Counted from the first letter of the stretch, positions 26,797 through 35,339 are shown. The stretch: 64,000 bases of DNA from SIG299 sp964632165 (GCA_964632165.1 CAZWCZ010000005.1:1-64000), one strand, 5' to 3'. Notes: generated by a model from the sequence alone, not told the origin. Numbers and translations: made by a program.

Positions 26797-28689
26797 GTGA
26801 GAAAGCTTGCTTTATCAGATGAAATTCTGATGCAGGTAGAAAAACCTGCACGATATATTGGAAATGAAGTAAATATGGTAGTAAAGGACCCGGAAAAGGT
26901 TGATATTCGTTTCTGCATGTGTTTTCCGGATGTTTATGAGATCGGAATGTCACATCTGGGAATTCAGATTCTTTATGATATGTTCAATAAAAGGGAAGAT
27001 ACTTATTGTGAACGTGTGTATTCTCCCTGGGTGGATTTGGATAAGGTCCTGAGAGAAAAGAAAATCCCGCTGTTTGCATTGGAATCACAGGATCCTGTTA
27101 AAAATTTCGACTTTCTCGGAATTACGCTGCAGTATGAGATGTGTTATACGAATATCCTTCAGGTGTTGGAACTTTCCCAGATTCCTGTATTCAGTAAAGA
27201 AAGAACTGAAAATGATCCGATCGTGATCGGCGGAGGCCCGTGTTCTTATAATCCGGAACCATTAGCTGATTTCTTTGACCTTTTTTATATAGGAGAGGGT
27301 GAGACTGTTTATGATCAGTTGTTGGATGCCTATAAAACAAACAAAAAGAACGGAGGAAGCCGCCTGCAGTTTTTAGAGGCAGCTGCAGAAATCGAAGGGA
27401 TTTATGTACCGTCTTTTTATGATGTTGCCTATAAAGAAGATGGCACCATAGCTTCTTTCGAGCCGAATAATCCTCATGCGAAAAAGAAAATCAGGAAACA
27501 GGTAGAAATGAGTCTTTCAGATACATTTTACCCGGAAAAGCCGTTGGTGCCGTATATTAAGGCGGTACAGGACCGGGTTGTCCTTGAAATTCAGAGAGGA
27601 TGTATCAGAGGCTGCCGTTTCTGTCAGGCAGGAATGCTTTATCGCCCGATTCGGGAACGGGATGTTGAATTTTTAAAAACACGTGCAGTAGAGATGATCC
27701 GCAATACCGGACATGAGGAAATCTCTTTGAGTTCACTGAGTTCCAGTGATTATTCCAATTTGCATGACCTGGTTTATTTTCTTATCGATACCTTCAGTAA
27801 GGAAGGCGTAAACATTTCATTGCCGTCCCTGCGTATCGATGCATTCGCATTAGATGTAATGAGTAAGGTACAGGATATAAAGAAAAGCAGCCTTACTTTT
27901 GCGCCGGAAGCGGGTTCCCAGAGACTTCGGAATGTGATTAACAAAGGTTTAACCGAGGAATCTATTTTAAACGGAGCAATGTCTGCATTTACAAGTGGAT
28001 GGAACAAAGTAAAATTATATTTTATGCTTGGACTTCCAACGGAAACGGAAGAGGATATTGAGCAGATTGCCGTATTATCCGATAAGATCGCAAGAGAGTA
28101 TTATACCATTCCAAAACAGGAACGTAACGGAAAGGTAAGCATCACGACCAGTACGTCATTTTTTGTTCCAAAGCCATTTACACCGTTTCAATGGACCAGA
28201 ATGGCAACCAGGGAAGAATTTGTATCCAAGCGTAAAGTGTTAAGTTCCAAATTAAAGGAGCAGCTGAATAACAAGAGTATAAAATATAACTGGCATGATG
28301 CAGAACTCACCATGTTGGAAGGTGTTTTTGCAAGAGGAGACCGAAAACTCTGTTCTCTTTTATATGAAGCATATAAGAGCGGATGCCTGTTTGATTCATG
28401 GTCCGAACATTTTAATAATGATGCCTGGATGAAGGCATTTGAAACACTTTCCTTAGATATGGCTTTTTATAATCAAAGAGAGCGCAGCAGAGAAGAAATA
28501 CTGCCATGGGATTTTATAGATATCGGAGTAACAAAAGCATTTCTTTGGAGAGAATACGAAAAGGGAAAAGCAGAGCAGGTAACACCAAACTGTCGAAAAG
28601 GATGTGCAGGATGCGGTGCAAAAGCATTCCGCGGCGGTGTCTGTTATGAGCCTAGAAATGAAGCCGGCGAATCCCTTGTGCTAAAATAA
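26797..28689 (+). CDS. B12-binding-fold radical SAM protein, TIGR03960 type
   Basis: A 630-residue radical SAM enzyme of unknown reaction. The N-terminal part has the B12-binding-like fold (FPDVYEIGMSHLGIQILYD), the core carries the cluster motif CIRGCRFC near residues 269-276, and the C-terminus ends with an extra cysteine cluster (NCRKGCAGCGAKAFRGGVCY). It starts with GTG at 26797 after AGGAGAG. The following gene encodes the DUF2344 partner. In some Clostridia the two are fused, which suggests that they act together. The neighbours rng, rplU, prp, rpmA and obg hint at RNA or translation modification, but that is inference. Confidence 0.88.
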   Translation: MRKLALSDEILMQVEKPARYIGNEVNMVVKDPEKVDIRFCMCFPDVYEIGMSHLGIQILYDMFNKREDTYCERVYSPWVDLDKVLREKKIPLFALESQDPVKNFDFLGITLQYEMCYTNILQVLELSQIPVFSKERTENDPIVIGGGPCSYNPEPLADFFDLFYIGEGETVYDQLLDAYKTNKKNGGSRLQFLEAAAEIEGIYVPSFYDVAYKEDGTIASFEPNNPHAKKKIRKQVEMSLSDTFYPEKPLVPYIKAVQDRVVLEIQRGCIRGCRFCQAGMLYRPIRERDVEFLKTRAVEMIRNTGHEEISLSSLSSSDYSNLHDLVYFLIDTFSKEGVNISLPSLRIDAFALDVMSKVQDIKKSSLTFAPEAGSQRLRNVINKGLTEESILNGAMSAFTSGWNKVKLYFMLGLPTETEEDIEQIAVLSDKIAREYYTIPKQERNGKVSITTSTSFFVPKPFTPFQWTRMATREEFVSKRKVLSSKLKEQLNNKSIKYNWHDAELTMLEGVFARGDRKLCSLLYEAYKSGCLFDSWSEHFNNDAWMKAFETLSLDMAFYNQRERSREEILPWDFIDIGVTKAFLWREYEKGKAEQVTPNCRKGCAGCGAKAFRGGVCYEPRNEAGESLVLK

Positions 28690-28708
28690 TAAGAAAAGAG
28701 ATAAAAGA

Positions 28709-29515
28709 ATGGAAGTCAGAATAAAATTTGCAAAATACGGCACGATGAAATTCATCAGTCATTTGGATGTTATGCGTTATTTCCAGAAAGCGGTACGCCG
28801 TTCCGGACTGGATGTAGCATATACAGAAGGATTTAATCCTCATCAGATCATGTCTTTTGCAGCACCGCTCGGCGTTGGACAGACAAGTGAAAGTGAATAT
28901 TTTGATATCGAGCTTTCTTCCTTTGTTTCGCCGGAAGAATTGACGGAACGATTGAATGAAGTCATGACGGAAGGAATGAAGATCATTTCTGCAGAATTAC
29001 TTCCGCCACCACAGCCACAGGTAAAAAAGGAGACGGCAATGGCACTGGTTGCTGCTTCTTCGTATCTGATCTTAAAAAAAGACGGTTATGAAGAGGATAT
29101 CTCTTCCGAAGAATTGGAACGGGATTTCTGTGCATTTATGTCTCAGGATGAAATTCCGTTCCTTAAAAAATCAAAGAAAACAGAAACTGAAATCAATTTA
29201 AAACAATTTGTTTTTGAATATTCTGCTAAAGGAATTGTGACGGAATATTCCGGAAGCTACAAAAACGGGACGGTGTTTTATCTGCTGCTTTCTTCCGGAA
29301 GTGTAAATAACATAAAACCGGATACCGTAATGGAAGCTTTTTATGATTACCTTGGAAGAGAGTATTCACCGTACGAATATCAATTCCATCGCTTGGAAAC
29401 CTATGGCGACCTCTCATTGAAGAGGATCACACAGGCTCAGATCGCTAGGATGACCTTGGAAGGAACTATGCCGGAACGGAAACTGGTGCCTTTGTCCGAT
29501 TATCATAAAGCATAG
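28709..29515 (+). CDS. TIGR03936 family protein (DUF2344), radical SAM partner
   Basis: A 268-residue protein of the DUF2344 family, with the conserved opening VRIKFAKYGTMKFISHLD-like segment, RRSGLDVAYTEGFNPHQIMSF and SEYFDIEL. It resembles the small C-terminal module fused to the radical SAM enzyme in other bacteria. Here it is a separate gene 19 bases downstream, so the pair is probably one functional unit. No catalytic residues can be named. It ends about 30 bases before rng in the same direction. Confidence 0.87.
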   Translation: MEVRIKFAKYGTMKFISHLDVMRYFQKAVRRSGLDVAYTEGFNPHQIMSFAAPLGVGQTSESEYFDIELSSFVSPEELTERLNEVMTEGMKIISAELLPPPQPQVKKETAMALVAASSYLILKKDGYEEDISSEELERDFCAFMSQDEIPFLKKSKKTETEINLKQFVFEYSAKGIVTEYSGSYKNGTVFYLLLSSGSVNNIKPDTVMEAFYDYLGREYSPYEYQFHRLETYGDLSLKRITQAQIARMTLEGTMPERKLVPLSDYHKA

Positions 29516-29546
29516 GAATAGCCTTGGCGGGAAAAGGATGGTACCT

Positions 29547-30746
29547 ATGAAGGAACTTGTGATCACAGATTATAAAGACGGTATGCTATATGCCGTCTAT
29601 GAAGATAAAATGATGATTCAGGCGGCAGTGTACGGCAGGAAGGAAACACTTCTTGGCAATATTTATGTCGGAAGGATCGAAAATATCGTTACAAATATTA
29701 ACGCAGCATTTATCCGGATAACCGAATCCGTTTCCTGTTATCTGGATATTTCGTCAGCAAAGGATTCGGTTTTTGTAAAAAAGCAATCTTCAAAAAAAAT
29801 ATCGGTCGGAGATGAACTTCTTGTTCAGGTAATCAAAGAAGATGTAAAAACAAAAGCACCGGTTGTCAGCGGCAATTTTTCTTTAACAGGAAAGTACTGC
29901 GTTCTGGTACATCATGGAACCGGTGTGCAGGTTTCAAAAAAGATCACAGGAAAGGCAGTACGGGATCGCTTAAAGGAACTGGTCACTGTGCCGGAACAGG
30001 CGGCATACGGCGCAGTAATACGGACAAACGCACAGTATGTTTCGGAAGAGAAGATACAGCAGGAGTTTCTGCATTTGGTAAAACAATATGAAACACTTAT
30101 TGCAGAAGGAATTCATCAGACAAGATTTGCGCTTTTGCATAAGGAACCGGCTCCTTATATGAAAGAGCTTCGTGATGCCGAAGAATTCAGTTTCGACCAG
30201 ATCATAACAAACCTTCCTGAAATATATCAAAACATCAGCGATTGTCTGTCAGTTTCTCCGGCCTTCACGAAAGAAAAAACGCCACTGCAGGTATATTTAA
30301 AGAAAACAGAAGAATTGAAAGCAATATACCGCATTCGTCATTTTATGGATCGTGCATTGCAGACTATGGTGTATTTGCCGTCCGGAGCAACTCTTGTAAT
30401 AGAACCGACAGAAGCACTTACCGTGATCGATGTAAACACCGGAAAGGCAATTGCAGGGAAAAAAGCTTCGGAAGATACTTTTTATCAGATCAATACAGAA
30501 GCTGCAAAGGAGATTGCCGCGCAGATACGCTTAAGAAATATTTCCGGCATAATTATTATTGACTTTATCAACATGTACGATGAAGAACATAAAGAACATT
30601 TAAAAAAGAGTTTGCGGGAACATTTCAAAAAAGATCCCGTGCAAACGGAAATTGTTGAAATCACAAAGCTTGGGCTGATGGAGCTTACCAGAAAGAAAGT
30701 GAGTAAGACGCTGGCAGAGCAGATCATGGAGTTAGAAAAAGAATAA
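29547..30746 (+). CDS. rng: Ribonuclease E/G family protein (RNase G type), lacks zinc-link
   Basis: A 399-residue endoribonuclease. It holds the S1 domain (about 35-120; GNIYVGRIENIVTNINAAFI, YLDI), the 5' sensor region and the DNase I-like catalytic core with VIDVNTGK and IIIIDFINM, whose aspartates bind the magnesium ion. The protein stops shortly after LTRKKVSKTL, so the CPxCxG zinc-link and the C-terminal dimerisation segment of E. coli RNase G/E are missing. The ATG at 29547 (MKELVITD), after AAGGATGG, is preferred over 29538. The gene follows DUF2344 and precedes the rplU promoter. Confidence 0.92.
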   Translation: MKELVITDYKDGMLYAVYEDKMMIQAAVYGRKETLLGNIYVGRIENIVTNINAAFIRITESVSCYLDISSAKDSVFVKKQSSKKISVGDELLVQVIKEDVKTKAPVVSGNFSLTGKYCVLVHHGTGVQVSKKITGKAVRDRLKELVTVPEQAAYGAVIRTNAQYVSEEKIQQEFLHLVKQYETLIAEGIHQTRFALLHKEPAPYMKELRDAEEFSFDQIITNLPEIYQNISDCLSVSPAFTKEKTPLQVYLKKTEELKAIYRIRHFMDRALQTMVYLPSGATLVIEPTEALTVIDVNTGKAIAGKKASEDTFYQINTEAAKEIAAQIRLRNISGIIIIDFINMYDEEHKEHLKKSLREHFKKDPVQTEIVEITKLGLMELTRKKVSKTLAEQIMELEKE

Positions 30747-30764
30747 GATTATCTAAAAAAGTAC

Positions 30765-30793
30765 TTGACATTAAAATATGTCTGTGCTATATT
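30765..30793 (+). promoter_or_regulatory. Promoter of the rplU operon
   Basis: TTGACA (30765-30770), 17-bp spacer, TATATT (30788-30793), about 85 bp before the rplU start. Confidence 0.82.
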
Positions 30794-30799
30794 TAATGA

Positions 30800-30878
30800 G
30801 TATGCCGCACAACGAGGTCGAAGTCTGTCTGCTGACAGCACCGAAGTTGGCGAGTAATGATAATAGGAGGTGTGCCAT
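30800..30878 (+). promoter_or_regulatory. Ribosomal protein L21 leader
   Basis: The 5' leader has the feel of the Firmicutes L21 leader element: GCCGCACAACGAGGTCG near its start, a small hairpin CTGTC-TGCT-GACAG (30825-30838) and CCGAAGTTGGCGAG before the AGGAGG. It probably folds into the autoregulatory structure bound by L21 or a partner. A covariance-model search for the L21 leader family would confirm it. Confidence 0.6.
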
Positions 30879-31187
30879 ATGTACGCAATTATTGCAACAG
30901 GTGGTAAACAGTACAAAGTAGCCGAAGGCGATATCATTAATGTAGAAAAGCTTGGAGTAGAAGCTGGTCAGACTGTTACATTCGACGAAGTTCTCGTAGT
31001 AAACAATGGTTCTGTTCAGGTTGGTAATCCAACTGTTGCCGGTGCAAGTGTTAATGCAACTGTAATCGGTGATGTTAAGGGCAAGAAGGTTATTGTTTAC
31101 AAGTACAAGAGAAAGACCGGTTATCACAATAAGAACGGTCACAGACAGTCTTACACAAAGGTTAAGATTGAAAAGATTAATGCTTAA
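30879..31187 (+). CDS. rplU: 50S ribosomal protein L21
   Basis: A 102-residue large-subunit protein that binds 23S rRNA. The start MYAIIATGGKQYKVAEGD and the tail KYKRKTGYHNKNGHRQSY are the family signatures. AGGAGG (30865-30870) fixes the ATG at 30879; an upstream GTG at 30870 overlaps that site and is not used. It leads the operon rplU-prp-rpmA, the standard Firmicutes order, and is preceded by its leader element. Confidence 0.98.
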   Translation: MYAIIATGGKQYKVAEGDIINVEKLGVEAGQTVTFDEVLVVNNGSVQVGNPTVAGASVNATVIGDVKGKKVIVYKYKRKTGYHNKNGHRQSYTKVKIEKINA

Positions 31188-31189
31188 TT

Positions 31190-31510
31190 ATGATCAACGT
31201 ATCACGGATTAAGGACGAATACGGTATGAATACCGGTTTCCGCGTGGAAGGACATGCAGGATATGCAGATTCAGGTTCGGATATCATCTGCGCCGCGGTA
31301 TCTGCACTGGTAATCAATACCATAAATTCAATTGAAACATTTACAGAAGATAAGTTTTCCTGCAAGCAGGACGAACTCAGTGGTTTGATTGAATTTATCC
31401 TTGTTTCTGAAATCAGCAAAGAATCTGAATTGCTTATGGATTCTTTATTCCTTGGATTAAAAGGAATTGAAAAAGATTACGGGAAACGATTTATAAAAGT
31501 TAGAGCATGA
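31190..31510 (+). CDS. prp: Ribosomal-processing cysteine protease Prp
   Basis: A 106-residue cysteine protease that removes the N-terminal extension of ribosomal protein L27 in Firmicutes. The catalytic pair is visible as GHAGYA (His22 region) and DIICAAVSALV (Cys34 region). It sits two bases after rplU and directly before rpmA, its substrate gene, the conserved arrangement. The L27 encoded next carries the matching extension (NLQFFA), which supports an active protease. Confidence 0.95.
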   Translation: MINVSRIKDEYGMNTGFRVEGHAGYADSGSDIICAAVSALVINTINSIETFTEDKFSCKQDELSGLIEFILVSEISKESELLMDSLFLGLKGIEKDYGKRFIKVRA

Positions 31511-31558
31511 TTCCGTTTATCCGGGTCATGCAGGGATTATAATAAGGAGGTATAGGTT

Positions 31559-31846
31559 ATGTTTCAGATGAACCTTCAGTTTTTTGCTCACAAAAAGGGC
31601 GTTGGTTCTACTAAGAACGGTAGAGATTCTGAGTCCAAGAGACTTGGTGCAAAAAGAGCCGATGGTCAGTTCGTTTTAGCTGGTAATATTCTTTACAGAC
31701 AGCGTGGAACAAAGATTCACCCAGGTGTGAATGTAGGCCGTGGCGGCGATGATACATTATATGCTTTAGTTGATGGCGTATTAAGATTTGAGAGAAAAGG
31801 CAGAGACAAGAAGCAGGCTTCTGTTTACCCTGTTGAAGCTGAATAA
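31559..31846 (+). CDS. rpmA: 50S ribosomal protein L27 with Prp-cleaved N-terminal extension
   Basis: A 95-residue protein near the peptidyl transferase centre. It begins MFQMNLQFFAHKKGVGSTKN: the segment before AHKKG is the extension that Prp removes (cleavage after LQFF) to expose the functional N-terminus. The remainder (GRDSESKRLG, IHPGVNVGRGGDDTLYAL) is typical L27. AGGAGG lies at a proper distance before the ATG at 31559. A terminator follows, separating it from obg. Confidence 0.98.
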   Translation: MFQMNLQFFAHKKGVGSTKNGRDSESKRLGAKRADGQFVLAGNILYRQRGTKIHPGVNVGRGGDDTLYALVDGVLRFERKGRDKKQASVYPVEAE

Positions 31847-31858
31847 TGCAACCAACGA

Positions 31859-31898
31859 AACCCTGAATTCAAGAGTCATCCTGGATTTAGGGTTTTTT
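31859..31898 (+). terminator. Terminator after rpmA
   Basis: AACCCTGAATTC (31859-31870) pairs with GGATTTAGGGTT (31883-31894) with two G-U pairs; a 6-T run follows. Confidence 0.85.
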
Positions 31899-31942
31899 AT
31901 TCCTAATAAATCATTGTTTCAAAAGAAAGATAGAGGGTAGCT

Positions 31943-33235
31943 ATGTTTGCTGATAGAGCTGAAATTTATATCCGCTCCGGAAAAGGCGGTGATGGGCACG
32001 TAAGTTTCCGCAGAGAACTTTTTGTAGCTGCAGGTGGTCCAAACGGCGGTGACGGCGGTCGCGGCGGTGATGTAATATTTGAAGTAGATACCGGAATGAA
32101 TACACTGGCAGAATATCGATACGTCAGAAAATATTGTGCAGAAGACGGAGAAAATGGCGGAAAAAATAATTGTACCGGTCGTGACGGAAAAGATATCATA
32201 TTAAAAGTTCCAGAAGGAACCGTAATTCGTGATGCGGCTTCCGGAAAAGTTATTGCGGATATGTCCCATGACAATAAGAGAGAACTTATCCTGCGCGGCG
32301 GTCGCGGTGGAAAAGGGAACCAGCATTATGCTACGGCAACCATGCAGGTTCCGATGTATGCCCAACCGGGACAAAATTATCTTGAATTGAATGTTATTCT
32401 TGAATTGAAGGTAATTGCTGACGTCGGTTTGGTTGGCTTTCCAAATGTCGGAAAATCTACATTTTTGAGCAGAGTATCCAATGCAAAGCCTAAAATCGCC
32501 AACTACCATTTTACAACGCTGAATCCAAATCTTGGTGTTGTAGATCTGAAGAATGGAGAAGGCGGATTTGTAATTGCTGACATTCCGGGACTGATTGAAG
32601 GTGCTTCAGAAGGTGTCGGACTGGGACATGAATTTTTACGTCATATTGAACGGACAAAGGTGCTGATCCATATTGTAGATGCTGCCGGCACAGAAGGAAG
32701 AGATCCGGTAGAAGATATTCGTGCCATCAATAAAGAGCTTTTTGCTTATAATGAGACCATTTCAAAAAAACCACAGGTCATTGCTGCGAATAAACTGGAT
32801 GTTTTATACGGAGAAGAAAAAGACATTGCAATGGAACTTCTTAAGACAGAATTGGAACCGGAAGGGATGAAGATCTTTCCGATTTCAGCAGCTACCGGAG
32901 AAGGAATTGATGAACTTCTGTATTATGTACACGATATGTTGAAGAATATCAAAGAAGAGCCTATCGTATTTGCAAAAGAATTTTTCCCTGAATCATTAGA
33001 AGTGAGTAGTGAACCGTATTTTGTAGAATATGATGCAGAAGATGATGTCTATGTTGTAGAGGGGCCTAGGATTGAAAAAATGCTGGGATACACGAATATT
33101 GATTCTGAAAAAGGTTTTGAATTTTTCCAGAAGTTTTTAAAGACTAATGGGATTTTAGAAGAATTAGAGGCACTCGGAATCAAGGATGGCGATACCGTAC
33201 GTATGTATGGTCTGCAGTTCGATTATTACAAGTAA
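31943..33235 (+). CDS. obg: GTPase Obg (CgtA)
   Basis: An essential GTPase involved in 50S assembly and stress signalling. At 430 residues it has three parts: the glycine-rich Obg fold (1-158, GPNGGDGGRGGDV and GGRGGKGN), the G domain with G1 GFPNVGKST near 165-173, G3 DIPGL and G4 NKLD, and a C-terminal OCT domain (about 350-430) present in Firmicutes. GAGGGTAGCT precedes the ATG at 31943. It opens the segment obg-yhbY-yqeK-rsfS. Confidence 0.98.
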   Translation: MFADRAEIYIRSGKGGDGHVSFRRELFVAAGGPNGGDGGRGGDVIFEVDTGMNTLAEYRYVRKYCAEDGENGGKNNCTGRDGKDIILKVPEGTVIRDAASGKVIADMSHDNKRELILRGGRGGKGNQHYATATMQVPMYAQPGQNYLELNVILELKVIADVGLVGFPNVGKSTFLSRVSNAKPKIANYHFTTLNPNLGVVDLKNGEGGFVIADIPGLIEGASEGVGLGHEFLRHIERTKVLIHIVDAAGTEGRDPVEDIRAINKELFAYNETISKKPQVIAANKLDVLYGEEKDIAMELLKTELEPEGMKIFPISAATGEGIDELLYYVHDMLKNIKEEPIVFAKEFFPESLEVSSEPYFVEYDAEDDVYVVEGPRIEKMLGYTNIDSEKGFEFFQKFLKTNGILEELEALGIKDGDTVRMYGLQFDYYK

Positions 33236-33266
33236 GATTGTTTTTTATAAGGAAAGGAGTACTATA

Positions 33267-33557
33267 ATGACAAGCAAACAGCGTTCTTATTTAAAAGGAC
33301 TTGCCATGAATATTGATCCAATCTTTCAGATTGGTAAATCCAGTCTGACACCGGAATTTACGGAAAGTATCATTGAAGTATTAGAAGCAAGAGAACTGAT
33401 CAAAATTACTGTTTTAAAGAATTGTCAGGATGATCCAAAAGAACTGGCAATTGTTTTGGCAGAGCGCACGCATTCTGAAGTAGTACAGGTCATCGGAAAG
33501 AAGATCGTACTTTATAAAGAATCTAAAAATAAAAAGAAGATTGAACTTCCGAAATGA
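33267..33557 (+). CDS. yhbY: YhbY/CRM-domain RNA-binding protein
   Basis: A 96-residue protein consisting of one CRM domain that associates with pre-50S ribosomes. The family pattern LTSKQRSYLKGLAMNIDPIF-like start and IGK...LTPEFTESIIEVLEARELIKI are clear. GGAAAGGAG precedes the ATG at 33267; the open frame before it overlaps obg and has no ribosome binding site. It overlaps yqeK by 4 bases (ATGA). The usual gene between yhbY and yqeK in Firmicutes, nadD, is absent here. Confidence 0.95.
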   Translation: MTSKQRSYLKGLAMNIDPIFQIGKSSLTPEFTESIIEVLEARELIKITVLKNCQDDPKELAIVLAERTHSEVVQVIGKKIVLYKESKNKKKIELPK

Positions 33558-34156
33558 GTTCTATGACGTTTACAACAGAAGATATCCTTAAAACAGAAGA
33601 AAAATTGCAGAAAATATTACCTCCCAAGCGATATCTGCATACATTAGGTGTAGCATATCTTTCAGCTTCCCTTGCCATGTGCCATGGAATCTCACAGAGA
33701 AATGCGCTGATGGCAGGTCTTTTGCATGATTGTGCAAAAGCATATCCGAATGAAGAACTCAGGGAAAAATGCAGGTCATTAAATCTTGATGTGTCAGAAT
33801 ATGAAATGCGTATTCCTCAGCTGCTGCATGCTGCCTATGGAGCATATCTTGCACAAAAAGAATATGCAGTTAAAGAGGCGGAAATCCTTCAGGCCGTTCG
33901 ATATCATACCGTAGGACGACCTAATATGACAAAACTCGAACAGATTGTATTTCTTGCTGATTATCTGGAGCCGGAAAGAACACAGGTTACCAAACCTTCG
34001 TTAGATGAAATACGTAAGATCGCATTTTCCAATCTGGACGAAGCAATGTATCTGGTATTAAAAAATACGCTTCGATATATGGAAGAATCGAAACAGGAAA
34101 TTGCACCGGAAACCTACAAAACATTTCAGGACTATGTCAATAAAAGGATGGGATGA
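33554..34156 (+). CDS. yqeK: HD-domain hydrolase YqeK (symmetrical Ap4A hydrolase)
   Basis: A 200-residue HD-domain protein. Metal ligands are seen in KRYLHTLGV (His), LLHDCAK (HD), LLHAAYGAYL, RYHTVGR and FLADYLEPER. Members of the YqeK family hydrolyse diadenosine tetraphosphate to ADP. The N-terminus is of normal length and shows no remnant of NadD, which is fused or adjacent in many relatives. It begins in the ATGA overlap with yhbY and is followed three bases later by rsfS, so the three are one transcript. Confidence 0.93.
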   Translation: MSSMTFTTEDILKTEEKLQKILPPKRYLHTLGVAYLSASLAMCHGISQRNALMAGLLHDCAKAYPNEELREKCRSLNLDVSEYEMRIPQLLHAAYGAYLAQKEYAVKEAEILQAVRYHTVGRPNMTKLEQIVFLADYLEPERTQVTKPSLDEIRKIAFSNLDEAMYLVLKNTLRYMEESKQEIAPETYKTFQDYVNKRMG

Positions 34157-34159
34157 TCT

Positions 34160-34510
34160 ATGGAAAAGACAAAACTGATCGTAAAGACGGCAGTGCGTGC
34201 TTTAAATGATAAAAAAGGAGAAGATATCAAAGTGATCGATATCGGAGAGGTATCTACGCTTGCAGACTATTTTATCATTGTAAACGGAACCAATCAGCCA
34301 CAGGTAGATGCCTTAGTAGATACGGTAACAGAAGAACTGATAAAAGAAGGGATTCATGCAATCCGCGTAGAAGGCATACACAGTTCAGGATGGATCCTGA
34401 TGGATTACGGTGATGTGGTAATTCATGTATTTTCAAAAGAAGACCGTCTGTTCTATGACCTGGAAAGGATTTGGAGAGACGGAAGAGAAGTAAACACAGA
34501 ACTATTATGA
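34160..34510 (+). CDS. rsfS: Ribosomal silencing factor RsfS
   Basis: A 116-residue protein (RsfS/YbeB/iojap family) that binds L14 and blocks joining of the ribosomal subunits in starved cells. Conserved features are DIKVIDIGEVSTLADYFII-like core (DIGEVSTLADYF), HAIRVEGIHSSGWILMDYGD and VIHVF...RLFYDLERIW. It is the last gene of obg-yhbY-yqeK-rsfS and is followed by a strong bidirectional terminator shared with lexA. Confidence 0.97.
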   Translation: MEKTKLIVKTAVRALNDKKGEDIKVIDIGEVSTLADYFIIVNGTNQPQVDALVDTVTEELIKEGIHAIRVEGIHSSGWILMDYGDVVIHVFSKEDRLFYDLERIWRDGREVNTELL

Positions 34511-34521
34511 TACAGAACCGT

Positions 34522-34559
34522 AAAAAATGCCGCGAAAAATAAAATTCGCGGCATTTTTT
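34522..34559. terminator. Bidirectional terminator between rsfS and lexA
   Basis: AAAAAATGCCGCGAA (34522-34536) and TTCGCGGCATTTTTT (34545-34559) form a perfect 15-bp stem with an 8-base loop and T runs in both directions. Confidence 0.93.
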
Positions 34560-34578
34560 CTGTAATTGAAAACAGATC

Positions 34579-35196
34579 TTAACGGAATAAACGAAACAAT
34601 CCAATGACTTTTCCTAAAATTTCAACTTCTGGAACAATGATCGGATCCATATAATCATTTTCCGGCTGCAGCCGGTAGTGATCTTTTTCTTTATAGAATG
34701 TTTTTACGGTAACGGAATCCTCTATTAATGCAACGACAAAATCACCATTATTTGCATGAGACTGCCTTTGGACTAAAATACTGTCTCCGTCAAAAATACC
34801 GGCATTGATCATACTTTCACCGCGAACTTTTAACATAAAAGTTTCTGTATTTGGCATATATTCCGTAGGAATAGGGAAATAATTCTCTATATTTTCCACA
34901 GCAAGTATCGGCTGGCCGGCAGTCACAGTGCCAACAATAGGGACATTTACGATTTCACGGCGCGTCAGATTGAAATTATCATCTACAATTTCAATTGCAC
35001 GAGGCTTTGCAGGATCACGCCGTATGTAGCCGTTTTTCTCTAAAGTTTCTAAATGAGCATGTACGCTGGATGTAGACTTTAAATGAACTGCTTCGCAAAT
35101 TTCGCGGACTGCAGGAGGGTAGCCTTTGCTGAGAATTTCATTTTTCATAAACTCTAAAATCTCTTTTTGCTTTGAAGAAATTTTTCCGTAAGCCAT
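34579..35196 (-). CDS. lexA: SOS repressor LexA
   Basis: A 205-residue repressor-protease. The N-terminal winged helix (about 1-65; EICEAVHLKSTSSVHAHLET) recognises the SOS box; the C-terminal S24 domain has the self-cleavage Ala-Gly in VGTVTAGQP, the nucleophile in GESMINAGI and the catalytic lysine in SVTVKTFY. RecA filaments trigger self-cleavage. AACGGAGGTTACT precedes the ATG at 35196. A promoter and LexA boxes lie upstream, so it is autoregulated and divergent from a YneA-like gene, as in Bacillus. Confidence 0.97.
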   Translation of the reverse strand: MAYGKISSKQKEILEFMKNEILSKGYPPAVREICEAVHLKSTSSVHAHLETLEKNGYIRRDPAKPRAIEIVDDNFNLTRREIVNVPIVGTVTAGQPILAVENIENYFPIPTEYMPNTETFMLKVRGESMINAGIFDGDSILVQRQSHANNGDFVVALIEDSVTVKTFYKEKDHYRLQPENDYMDPIIVPEVEILGKVIGLFRLFR

Positions 35197-35236
35197 AGTA
35201 ACCTCCGTTCATAATCAGATAGATTTTTATAATTCT

Positions 35237-35265
35237 ATTAAAACACAAGAACAAACATTTGTCAA
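35237..35265 (-). promoter_or_regulatory. Promoter of lexA
   Basis: On the minus strand, TTGACA (35265-35260), 17-bp spacer, TTTAAT (35242-35237). The LexA box at 35263-35276 overlaps its -35 end. Confidence 0.7.
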
Positions 35266-35276
35266 ACACAAGTTCG
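35263..35276. promoter_or_regulatory. LexA box at the lexA promoter
   Basis: On the minus strand the sequence reads CGAACTTGTGTTTG, that is GAAC-N4-GTTT, one base from the Firmicutes consensus GAAC-N4-GTTC. It overlaps the lexA -35 box, so it fits autoregulation. Confidence 0.7.
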
Positions 35277-35295
35277 ATTTTTTTATCAAAAGCTA

Positions 35296-35323
35296 TTGAC
35301 AAACATTTGTTTGGTGGTATAAT
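35296..35323 (+). promoter_or_regulatory. Promoter of the YneA-like gene
   Basis: TTGACA (35296-35301), 16-bp spacer, TATAAT (35318-35323). The palindrome CAAAC-ATTT-GTTTG (35300-35313) occupies the spacer and resembles a degenerate LexA box. Confidence 0.75.
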
Positions 35324-35339
35324 AAGAACAAAGATTCGA

